Source of the DNA: JAGOUB01 sp964648045
GTDB lineage: Bacteria > Patescibacteriota > Gracilibacteria > Peribacterales > Peribacteraceae
Direction of reading: 5' to 3'
Length of the DNA: 29,061 nucleotides
NCBI GenBank assembly: GCA_964648045.1
Contig: CAZYNU010000012.1
Span: forward strand, 1-29,061
Made by a program: the position numbers and the translations under genes. The notes under the pieces were generated by a model. It saw only the letters and a list, made by a program, of their open reading frames with translations, was not told the DNA's origin and did no database searches. This document shows, in pieces, positions 22,851 to 29,061 of this stretch. Position 1 is the stretch's first letter. The number at the start of each line of letters is the position of its first letter.

Positions 22851-24182
22851 TTATTGAATGGGGATGAAGTGGTGCGCCATGAGCAGCAGCGCGACGCCCA
22901 CCAGTGCCCCCTTCTGGATGAACTCCTGGCGACGACCGGGCCCATCGGGCAGTAAGACGGCGATCGCGTAGGCGATGATTGGCAGTGAGCAGGCCAGATA
23001 GATGCCCTTGGTGGGCGACCAGCTGGCAACCGGTTGGCTGTAGAGATACGACACGAAGGCGGCCAGTTGCAGGCAGGCAAAGCTTAGCCAGACCACGCCT
23101 AGCCGTTCCCATTCGTCGCGGCGGCCAAGGCGCCAGAGCGTCAGGAAGAGTCCGCCCACCACCAACACGCTGGCGGCCGCGCGCTCGGTTTGTCCCAGTG
23201 TACGGCCGGCGGCGGGCGTCCGCACTGGGCCCATATGATTTTCTTTGACCCAGATGTCTTGCCAGGCGTCTGCGAGGCGCATCGTATTGAAGTCGCGGCT
23301 AATCTCGCCGGGCGCTCCATGGAAGCTGGAGGGTTCGGCCAGGGCTAGGAAAAAGGCCAAGCCGTCACGGTCGCGTTCGGCCCGTGCCTGGGCGATTTCG
23401 TTGGCCGCGAAGATCTCCAGGTTCGTTGGGAAGAAGTGACCGGTTGGCAGGTAGTAGCGGCTGACGTAGTAAGGCGAGATGAGCAGGAGTGCCGCCGCGA
23501 CCACCGTGCCGGCAGTAGCGGCGAGCTTGAACGTGCGCTTGGGCGAGGCGATGGCCACGATGACCGGAATAGCGGTGAAGAGCAGGCCGGAGAATTTGAT
23601 GAGCAAGCCAGCGGCAATGGCCACGACAATGCTCAAAGCCAACGTGATGCGAGTTTGGCGGTCGGTATTGCCATGCCAAAAGAGCCAGACGGAGAGATAG
23701 GTCACCAGGGCGGCGATGGCAGCCATGAGAACGTCCAAGTTGATGCTGGAAGCCAAAAATAGTTGGATGGGCAGGCAGGCGAACAGATATAAGAAGAACA
23801 CTGGCGCCGGGCGGCTCAGTAGGTCGCAGCGGCGCAGCGTGGCTCGGACCAGTAAGACGGTCGCCACTGACGCGAGGGCGTTTAGTAGCTGCACGCCTTG
23901 TACGGCAGAGAAGCCAAAGAGCGTGAAGACCTTGGCTAACAGGAAGCCCAGTGGCGGATGATAGGAGTAGAAGTAGCGACCGATCGGCAGAACAAAGTCG
24001 AACCAGCTCAGCTGCTCGACCATCTCCACATGCGCGCCACTGTCGAAGCCGGCCTCGCGGCCGAACGTCATGCAGAAGTAGATCACTCGGCAGCCCAGGA
24101 AGAGCCACAAGAGCAACGGTTCGGCCTTGGCCACGATGGGCGATTGGTGTTTGTGTGTATTCAAATCCACATAGTGTAGCAC
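22851..24182 (-). CDS. Membrane glycosyltransferase, PMT/ArnT-like (GT39/GT83)
   Basis: This 443-aa polytopic protein of the GT-C fold uses polyprenyl-phosphate sugars outside the membrane. The N-terminal loop has an acidic GFDSGAH (Asp47) and YHPPLGFLL (HPPLG at 75-79), the GT39/GT83 signature. Many hydrophobic helices follow, and a large extracellular loop (about 260-340) precedes the final helices. It is more divergent than the neighbouring PMT enzyme, and the acceptor could be protein or a lipid or glycan. I start at GTG 24182 because GGAG lies 7 nt upstream. The frame is open to a TTG at 24260, but that extension would overlap the divergent protease promoter. It lies 79 nt upstream of the PMT gene on the same strand, so the two may share a transcript. 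Confidence 0.82.
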   Translation of the reverse strand: MLHYVDLNTHKHQSPIVAKAEPLLLWLFLGCRVIYFCMTFGREAGFDSGAHVEMVEQLSWFDFVLPIGRYFYSYHPPLGFLLAKVFTLFGFSAVQGVQLLNALASVATVLLVRATLRRCDLLSRPAPVFFLYLFACLPIQLFLASSINLDVLMAAIAALVTYLSVWLFWHGNTDRQTRITLALSIVVAIAAGLLIKFSGLLFTAIPVIVAIASPKRTFKLAATAGTVVAAALLLISPYYVSRYYLPTGHFFPTNLEIFAANEIAQARAERDRDGLAFFLALAEPSSFHGAPGEISRDFNTMRLADAWQDIWVKENHMGPVRTPAAGRTLGQTERAAASVLVVGGLFLTLWRLGRRDEWERLGVVWLSFACLQLAAFVSYLYSQPVASWSPTKGIYLACSLPIIAYAIAVLLPDGPGRRQEFIQKGALVGVALLLMAHHFIPIQ

Positions 24183-24252
24183 GAAATGGCTCCTTTTGCC
24201 TCTCTGTACAGCGGTATTTTCACTCCTTGAAGTTGCTGTAAAACATGAAAAA

Positions 24253-24261
24253 TGGTACAAT
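24253..24261 (+). promoter_or_regulatory. Extended -10 promoter of prsW-like gene
   Basis: TGGTACAAT is a near-consensus extended -10 element, with TTGCTG (24233-24238) 17 bp upstream as a weak -35. The ATG at 24272 lies 10 nt after it. Transcription would therefore begin within a few bases of the start codon. Confidence 0.65.
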
Positions 24262-24271
24262 GAAATGATTG

Positions 24272-25606
24272 ATGTTCGCCGAATCCCTCTCCCTCACACC
24301 GGCCCTGACCATCTTCGCCCTGGTGGGGATGTTGGCGTGTGTCGATCTGGTGCGTCGCTTCCGTTGGCACCGTCCGACCCACCTGCTCTTTGCTTGTCTC
24401 TTCGGCAGCCTGCTCTCGTTGGCGCTCATTGGCTGCGTGAAGCGTTTTCTCGATCCAACACTCGTCGATAATTCGTACTTGATGGCCTTTGGTGTCATTT
24501 TGCTCCTGATTGGCTGGAAGATCTTGTTTGGTGGATTCGAGACGGAGACGCGGGTGGTGATGTTGGGCACCTTCATCGCCTGGACGACACTGGTCATCCT
24601 CCTCGACGAGCCAACCGAGCAACGTTGGCTCTATCTATTGGCCAGTTTAACGGCGCTGGTGCCGACGATCATCTGGTGCACGCTCTTCCTGCGTTACCAT
24701 CGTGAGCGCCTGAGCGCCGTACTGCTGCTGTTCTTCGGCGGCATGCTGTCGACGGTTCCGATTCTTTTCTACGACGTTCTCGTTCGCCGCGGCATCGAGA
24801 TGCAATTCTTCGTCTTCAAGATTGTCCCCGAGAGTTTTAACCATACGTCGCAGGTATTCGTCGACGGCATGCTGGGCGGAATCCCTGTGGACGCCGGCAT
24901 CATGGGTGCGCTCTTGGCCTACGTGTTCGTGGGCCTCATTGAAGAGGTGAGCAAAGCGTGGGTCGTCCGCAAGAGCGGCGTGCCGCTGGCTACGAGCATT
25001 GACGATGTGATGCAGTTTGCCGTCATTACCGCCGTGGGTTTCGCGTTTGCCGAGAACATTGTGAATCCATCCTACTTCGTGCGCTTCGTGGAGGAATCGC
25101 TCATCACGCCGTCGACGCCGGACCTGACGGCGTTCTTCGGCAATGCCGCGGGCCGTTCGGTGCTCACGAGCATGGTGCATATCGTCTCCACGGGCGTGTT
25201 CGGCTACTTCTTGGGCTTGGCAACCTTCGCCCCGTCGTACCTGGCCGAAAGCGAGCAGGGGCACCGCTTCCGCTTTTGGCAGCTGGCCGAGCGTCTTACG
25301 GGCATCGATCGTGTGGCGCTCTTCCGCAGCGTGGCGGTGGTCTTTGGTCTGACGGCGGCGACGGTATTGCACGCCGCCTTCAACTTTTTGGTTACCCTGC
25401 CCAATCTGCTTCCGGGCCACCCCGAGACGCTCAGTGAACTGTTGGGCCCAGGTCTGGGCGTGCTGGGCGCCGTTCCGCTGCTGCTCGTGCCGTCTTTGCT
25501 CTATGTAGTGGGCGGCTTTTGGCTGCTGACGGGGTTGTTCCTGCGGCGCGAAAATCAGGAGGAGCGACCACCTGCGGCCGAACGTTTGCCGTTCGCTGGA
25601 AACTGA
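24272..25606 (+). CDS. PrsW-family intramembrane metalloprotease
   Basis: This 444-aa polytopic protein of the PrsW/CPBP superfamily is named for Bacillus PrsW, which cleaves an anti-sigma factor. All expected catalytic motifs are present: EEVSK (Glu224-Glu225, Lys228), FAFAEN (Glu261-Asn262), a helix with His303, and LHAAFN (His367, Asn371). Five or six helices precede the catalytic core and two follow it, with an Arg/Glu-rich tail at the end. A TTG three nt upstream (24269) could also initiate. The ATG is preferred, and it follows an extended -10 element closely. The gene is divergent from the glycosyltransferase gene and 46 nt upstream of the S41 protease gene, so the two proteases may form an envelope proteolysis pair. 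Substrate unknown. Confidence 0.92.
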   Translation: MFAESLSLTPALTIFALVGMLACVDLVRRFRWHRPTHLLFACLFGSLLSLALIGCVKRFLDPTLVDNSYLMAFGVILLLIGWKILFGGFETETRVVMLGTFIAWTTLVILLDEPTEQRWLYLLASLTALVPTIIWCTLFLRYHRERLSAVLLLFFGGMLSTVPILFYDVLVRRGIEMQFFVFKIVPESFNHTSQVFVDGMLGGIPVDAGIMGALLAYVFVGLIEEVSKAWVVRKSGVPLATSIDDVMQFAVITAVGFAFAENIVNPSYFVRFVEESLITPSTPDLTAFFGNAAGRSVLTSMVHIVSTGVFGYFLGLATFAPSYLAESEQGHRFRFWQLAERLTGIDRVALFRSVAVVFGLTAATVLHAAFNFLVTLPNLLPGHPETLSELLGPGLGVLGAVPLLLVPSLLYVVGGFWLLTGLFLRRENQEERPPAAERLPFAGN

Positions 25607-25615
25607 GGCTGTCGA

Positions 25616-25643
25616 TTGCCGGTCTTCCTGGTGAGGGTAGAAT
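25616..25643 (+). promoter_or_regulatory. Candidate promoter of S41 protease gene
   Basis: TTGCCG (25616-25621), a 16-bp spacer and TAGAAT (25638-25643) end 9 nt before the ATG at 25653. GGTAGAATG closely resembles the GGTACAATG of the preceding gene. Confidence 0.45.
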
Positions 25644-25652
25644 GCGCTGGCT

Positions 25653-27275
25653 ATGCGCACCCCCACCACATTCTCGATCGCCATTCTCTCTCTGGCCGTG
25701 GCCCTGCTTCCGGCTGCCGCCGGTGCCACAAGCGTCTCGAACGCCTTGCGCGGCTTTGACGCCACGTCGGTGTCTCGCGGCGACTTCATTCGGGCAGCGG
25801 TGGAGGTGTTTGGTCTTCCGACCGATGACGACACTCCGATAGACGGACAGCGTGTACCTCATGCACTTGTACCCTACGTGAACGCCGCCCTCGACCGTAA
25901 CGCCATGGATGGATTTCGCGGCCGCTGGCAGCTAGGACGGGGCATTACGCGCGGTGAAGCCTTGGTGGTGCTAAAGTCGTTGCTCGGCCTGGATGCTCGC
26001 GGCGGCAATACCTCCGTCGATATGCCTGCCTTCGGACCGGTGCACGGAGCGATTGGCGTCGCGTTGGATCACAACTGGGTAGAGCTGAAAGACGACGGCA
26101 CGATCGGTGTGGACGACGTTCTTACGGGAAAGGAGGCGCGTCTGTTGCTTCGCAAAGCCAATGGTGAGGGTGGTATGTCCATCGAACTGCCGAATGATGT
26201 GAATGTGATTCCGCTGCCGCGTACCACTCTTAAATCACGTGCCCTGCCCGAGGAAGAGATGCTTCGCACGGTCTGGCAGATTCTTGTGAATCATTATGTC
26301 GATGAGGAACAGCTCGATCCCGAGGAGGCCGCCTACCGCGCTGCCGAGGCGATCGTGGACAGCGTGAACGATCCGTACACCTCGTTTATGCGTCCCGCGC
26401 AGGCGAGTGATTTCAACTCGCAATTGGAAGGCACGCTCTCGGGCATTGGTGCGCAAGTGGAACAGCGTGACGGCGACATCGTCGTGATCGCCCCGCTCGA
26501 CGGTTCCCCGGCCGCGGCTGCGGGCATTCAGGCTGGCGACGTCATTACGGCCGCCGATGGCGTGGAACTGCACGGACTGGGTTTTCTGGAAGCGATCGGT
26601 AAAATCCGCGGTCCGCAAGGCACATCGGTGACGCTCACCATCATGCGTGGCGAGACGCAGCTGCAATTCACCGTGAAGCGCCAGGTGCTGAGCATGCCGG
26701 AAATTACCACGAGCTGGCAGGGCACGGTGGCCGTCATTAAGCTGGCCCAATTTGGCGACATTGCTGCTCGCGATTTCCGACGCACGGTCTCGGACATCAT
26801 GAAGAAAGAGCCCGAGGGCCTTATTCTGGACCTGCGCAATAATCCCGGCGGCTACCTGGAGACCGCCGACGTGGTGTTGAGTGCCTTTCTACCCGAGGGC
26901 TCGACGGTGGTGCACATTCGCTCGCGCGATGGTAAAAACGATGAATTGACCGATGGTCAGCCAATCGTGCCTGAAGACCTGCCGATGGTTGTACTGGTGA
27001 ATAAAGGTTCTGCCAGCGCCTCCGAAATTGTGGCCGCAGCGCTGCAAGATGATGAGCGTGCGACCATTGTGGGTGAGACCACCTTCGGTAAGGGAACGGT
27101 CCAAAACCTTATTCCTCTGGCAGACGGCAGCAACTTGAAGGTGACAACCGCTCACTGGTACACGCCGCTCAATCGTGCCATTCAAGATGTAGGCGTAACC
27201 CCCGACGTCACGGTGGCCGCCTCGACCGGTGGCCGTGACGAGCAGATGCTCAGGGCGCTCGACCTTCTACGCTGA
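25653..27275 (+). CDS. S41 C-terminal processing protease with SLH-like N-terminus
   Basis: This 540-aa exported serine protease of the CtpA/Prc family cleaves envelope proteins at C-terminal tails. A signal peptide (cleavage near ATS at 25-27) is followed by an SLH-like region (about 35-170), recognisable from SRGDFIRAAVEVFGL and ITRGEALVVLKSLLGL. An S41 N-terminal helical segment (198-245) and a PDZ domain (about 260-340) follow, the latter with GIQAGDVITAADG. The protease core has LRNNPGG (395-401), KGSASASEI with nucleophile Ser455, and FGKG with Lys480. The Ser-Lys spacing of 25 residues matches E. coli Prc (430/455). SLH domains suggest tethering to the cell wall or S-layer. The stop codon overlaps the convergent gene by 9 nt. 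Confidence 0.93.
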   Translation: MRTPTTFSIAILSLAVALLPAAAGATSVSNALRGFDATSVSRGDFIRAAVEVFGLPTDDDTPIDGQRVPHALVPYVNAALDRNAMDGFRGRWQLGRGITRGEALVVLKSLLGLDARGGNTSVDMPAFGPVHGAIGVALDHNWVELKDDGTIGVDDVLTGKEARLLLRKANGEGGMSIELPNDVNVIPLPRTTLKSRALPEEEMLRTVWQILVNHYVDEEQLDPEEAAYRAAEAIVDSVNDPYTSFMRPAQASDFNSQLEGTLSGIGAQVEQRDGDIVVIAPLDGSPAAAAGIQAGDVITAADGVELHGLGFLEAIGKIRGPQGTSVTLTIMRGETQLQFTVKRQVLSMPEITTSWQGTVAVIKLAQFGDIAARDFRRTVSDIMKKEPEGLILDLRNNPGGYLETADVVLSAFLPEGSTVVHIRSRDGKNDELTDGQPIVPEDLPMVVLVNKGSASASEIVAAALQDDERATIVGETTFGKGTVQNLIPLADGSNLKVTTAHWYTPLNRAIQDVGVTPDVTVAASTGGRDEQMLRALDLLR

Positions 27276-28532
27276 CGGTGACAATCTTCGCCGCCCCTCG
27301 TTGCCCAGCAGCGAGGCGGCGGCTTCCATGCCGCGGTCGACAACGCCTCCCAATGCATATCGGGCCAACTTGGATTCGTACATCCATCCCTGGAGGCGCG
27401 TCTGATAACGACTGGCTGCCAGTTGCAGCAATGAGGCGACAAAGCCGCGCTTGCGCGTGCGTACGCTTGGGGGTGGCGCAGGCAGGAGCATTGGCTCCCG
27501 CAGTCCGTCGGGTGCTAGTGGATGCCAACATCCGTTGGTTACGAATTCCGACCCCTTGTAGACCGGGAGCGTGCGGGTGCGCACGGCATCGCTGAATGCG
27601 CCGTCGATGTCGCGCTGAGTGAGTGCGGCATGGCGGCCGATGGATTGCACGTAACTCACCGTGGCCAGGGGCACGCCGAGTTCTGTGAAGGCTTTCAGGT
27701 GCGCATTGGTCCGGCCCCGTGAAGGGTGGTTGAAGTTCTCGGTGAGAAGGTAGGACTGCGCCCGAGCGAGAGACTGGGGGTCGTAGCCGTAGAACAGGCG
27801 TGGATCGAGCCCTAGGTCGAGGCCATTGGAACCGTAGAGTTTGCCGTATCGACGGCATATGGCGGCTAAATCGACCGCAAGCTGGCCCATCGTCTCCGTG
27901 CGGAAGGCCAGGTAATCGGCGGTCAGCGGGTCGTCGAGTTGTAGCCAAGTGGGCACATTGGATCGCTTGCCCCAAAAAGCCAGGCGGCAGTGGGCGCAGG
28001 CGCAACCGAAAAACGGCGTGATGCCCCATGTGGGCAGGGGGAACTTGCCGAAGAAGAAATTGTCGACAAACACGCCATCCACGTCTTCGCGGGCGGCGGC
28101 TTCGACTCGATCGATCAGTAGAGCACGGGCACGCGGGTTAAGCGGGCAGGTGAGGTGGCGTCCGCGGTGATAGGGGATCGGTTGGCCGTGGCGGTCGCGA
28201 CAGAGGAGATCGTGGCTGAAATCGGCGGTGACCACGTTTGGCCCCTGCACGTAGGCGTGTGTCTTGATGCCGAGGGCTTGAAAATTTGGCAGTCGCGCGC
28301 GCAGCCACTGGCGATCTTCACGCTCGGTGCGGTCGGAGAAGCCCCAAGAGTACGTCACCCAGGCGTCGGTTAGGCCGAGTGTGCTCTGGAGTGTCTCCAA
28401 AACGGACTTGTCATACGCACGTTCAAAGGCTGCCTCGTCGATGGCTGGATTGAAGAACTTCAAGTTCGTCATCCGAACGGTGCCGGGTCCGGCCCAGTAA
28501 TAGAGGCCGGCGCGGGGGTTCCAGGTAGTCAC
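27267..28532 (-). CDS. Putative glycoside-hydrolase-like TIM-barrel protein
   Basis: This 421-aa protein resembles the hypothetical glycosyl hydrolase (GHL) families. The strand-end motif DGVFVDNFFFG (152-162) and the following Cys triplet CACAHCRLAF (177, 179, 182) recall the DN-plus-CYCxxC pattern of GHL6-like proteins. The motif KLYGSNGLDLGLDP near 231 and a conserved LLTENFNHP near 263 fit further barrel strands. No signal peptide or membrane segment is seen, so it is probably cytoplasmic. GTG 28532 is chosen: it comes 12 nt after an extended -10 and yields an N-terminus reading VTTWNPRAGLYYW. The ATG at 28592 would lie in the bS21 terminator. Substrate and catalytic activity are not established; it may act on a polysaccharide or glycoconjugate. 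Confidence 0.7.
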   Translation of the reverse strand: MTTWNPRAGLYYWAGPGTVRMTNLKFFNPAIDEAAFERAYDKSVLETLQSTLGLTDAWVTYSWGFSDRTEREDRQWLRARLPNFQALGIKTHAYVQGPNVVTADFSHDLLCRDRHGQPIPYHRGRHLTCPLNPRARALLIDRVEAAAREDVDGVFVDNFFFGKFPLPTWGITPFFGCACAHCRLAFWGKRSNVPTWLQLDDPLTADYLAFRTETMGQLAVDLAAICRRYGKLYGSNGLDLGLDPRLFYGYDPQSLARAQSYLLTENFNHPSRGRTNAHLKAFTELGVPLATVSYVQSIGRHAALTQRDIDGAFSDAVRTRTLPVYKGSEFVTNGCWHPLAPDGLREPMLLPAPPPSVRTRKRGFVASLLQLAASRYQTRLQGWMYESKLARYALGGVVDRGMEAAASLLGNEGRRRLSPSA

Positions 28533-28544
28533 TGTTTTGAGGCT

Positions 28545-28553
28545 ACGATAGCA
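28545..28553 (-). promoter_or_regulatory. Extended -10 promoter of GHL-like gene
   Basis: On the minus strand TGCTATCGT is an extended -10 element that ends 12 nt before the GTG at 28532. It supports that start. No strong -35 is seen. Confidence 0.4.
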
Positions 28554-28589
28554 GACGAGTCGCTCCAGCGGTCTACGCACGGGCAGGCA

Positions 28590-28614
28590 CAAAAAAGCGG
28601 CCTATCGGCCGCTT
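28590..28614 (-). terminator. Intrinsic terminator of rpsU
   Basis: A perfect 8-bp stem AAGCGGCC/GGCCGCTT (28595-28602 with 28607-28614) has a TATC loop and a six-T tract on the minus strand (complement of 28591-28596). It lies 5 nt beyond the rpsU stop codon. Confidence 0.88.
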
Positions 28615-28619
28615 GTTGA

Positions 28620-28835
28620 TCACATGTGGCTGTAGAACTTGTTCTTCCGGTTCTCCGTGCGGTACTCCTCGCGCTTGAGAGCGCGGAGACGCTGCAGGCG
28701 CTGGCTGCGCTTTTTTTGCTTGATATTGCGGACGCGAACGAGCTTCACGAGGCCCTTCTTTTGCACCTGCTGCTTAAAGCGCTGCTGAAGGCGGTCGTTG
28801 CTCTCTTCGGGACGGCGGACGGCGTAAATAGCCAT
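28620..28835 (-). CDS. rpsU: 30S ribosomal protein bS21
   Basis: bS21 is a small basic protein near the 3' end of 16S rRNA that assists initiation and mRNA binding. The 71-aa product begins MAIYAVRRPEESNDRLQQRF, matching the family pattern of an N-terminal V-x3-P-x-E-S-x-x-x-x-L-x-R-F motif. A Lys/Arg-rich helical tail follows, with QKKRSQRLQRLRALKREEYR. The length is normal. It is monocistronic: a weak promoter (28847-28875) lies just upstream and an intrinsic terminator just downstream. The upstream pyrimidine-rich CCTCCACCTT offers no Shine-Dalgarno. Confidence 0.95.
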   Translation of the reverse strand: MAIYAVRRPEESNDRLQQRFKQQVQKKGLVKLVRVRNIKQKKRSQRLQRLRALKREEYRTENRKNKFYSHM

Positions 28836-28846
28836 AAGGTGGAGGC

Positions 28847-28875
28847 AGAGTAATAGAAGGGGATTGGTCTTGCAA
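28847..28875 (-). promoter_or_regulatory. Candidate rpsU promoter
   Basis: On the minus strand TTGCAA (28870-28875), a 17-bp spacer and TACTCT (complement of 28847-28852) end 11 nt before the rpsU ATG. The -10 box is weak (3 of 6 matches). Confidence 0.35.
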
Positions 28876-28935
28876 GGGGGTTTTCTCCATGTCTGGGTAA
28901 CTTTCTGTCTTTAGGTTGGTGCTAATCGAACGATT

Positions 28936-28964
28936 GGTACTTTTGGCAACGCGCCAAAAGTACC
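28936..28964. repeat. Perfect 12-bp palindromic hairpin element
   Basis: GGTACTTTTGGC (28936-28947) and GCCAAAAGTACC (28953-28964) pair perfectly around a 5-nt loop. It has no T tract and is followed by CCAAAAGCGCTGGCGCGCC. It resembles the truncated palindrome at the window start, which suggests a dispersed intergenic repeat. Confidence 0.75.
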
Positions 28965-29018
28965 CAAAAGCGCTGGCGCGCCGAGCCCACCTCCATGGTT
29001 ATGCTTGGTTATGTCACC

Positions 29019-29044
29019 CCTCCCGAAGGAGGAAATATCCTTCG
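29019..29044. repeat. Two overlapping, mutually exclusive hairpins
   Basis: CCTCC (29019-29023) pairs with GGAGG (29028-29032) around a CGAA loop. Alternatively CGAAGGA (29024-29030) pairs with TCCTTCG (29038-29044). The two share bases 29028-29030 (GGA) and so cannot both form. The region 28876-29061 otherwise shows no gene, apart from the palindrome at 28936 and a short direct repeat GGTTATG at 28997 and 29007. Confidence 0.4.
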
Positions 29045-29061
29045 TGCCCCTTCACCCCCGG

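Noticed and set aside
24183..24260. TTG-initiated extension of the GT39-like protein
   Set aside because: It overlaps the divergent prsW promoter and has no recognisable sequence; GTG 24182 has GGAG at good spacing.
28533..28592. ATG at 28592 as start of the GHL-like gene
   Set aside because: It would begin inside the rpsU terminator, and an extended -10 box lies downstream of it; GTG 28532 fits better.

Overview
The window looks like a chromosome segment of a small-genome bacterium of the Candidate Phyla Radiation (Patescibacteria), most like the Peribacteria/Peregrinibacteria. This is an inference from three things: moderately high GC, compact housekeeping genes with few Shine-Dalgarno sequences, and giant cysteine-rich DUF4215-type surface proteins with Ser-rich linkers. 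No rRNA or tRNA gene is visible to confirm the taxon.

Layout. Positions 52-1803 hold a minus-strand translation operon (rpsB then tsf) with its own terminator. A small lipoprotein gene (1916-2479, +) follows as a self-contained unit, with a consensus promoter, a good ribosome binding site and a strong terminator. Glycyl-tRNA synthetase (2545-3945, -) is divergent to the main feature: about 16.5 kb (4000-20494, +) encoding six consecutive exported cysteine-rich proteins of 840, 1587, 765, 533, 81 and 1575 aa. They are mosaics of DUF4215-type Cys repeats, disintegrin-like Cys modules, Cys modules carrying perfect EF-hand loops, Ser/Thr/Pro stalks, Asp-rich calcium-type repeats, and DUF11-like and SpaA-like beta domains. 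Only the last has a C-terminal membrane anchor, preceded by LAQNG, which resembles a sortase signal.

Next come three genes for lipid-linked sugar transfer: an ALG5/DPM1-like GT2 enzyme (+), a PMT-type protein O-mannosyltransferase (-) and a second GT39/GT83-like membrane glycosyltransferase (-). Then come a PrsW-family intramembrane protease (+), an S41 carboxyl-terminal processing protease with an SLH-like N-terminus (+), a cytoplasmic glycoside-hydrolase-like TIM-barrel protein (-) and ribosomal protein bS21 (-).

How the parts may work together (inference): the six-gene block could build a calcium-stabilised, disulfide-rich surface fibre or adhesin complex. Its Ser/Thr stalks could be O-glycosylated by the adjacent GT2/PMT pair, and the envelope proteases could process it. 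Many genes have an extended -10 or -10-like box only 6-14 nt before the start codon and no Shine-Dalgarno, which suggests leaderless or nearly leaderless mRNAs. Palindromic hairpin elements of similar sequence lie at both edges of the window.
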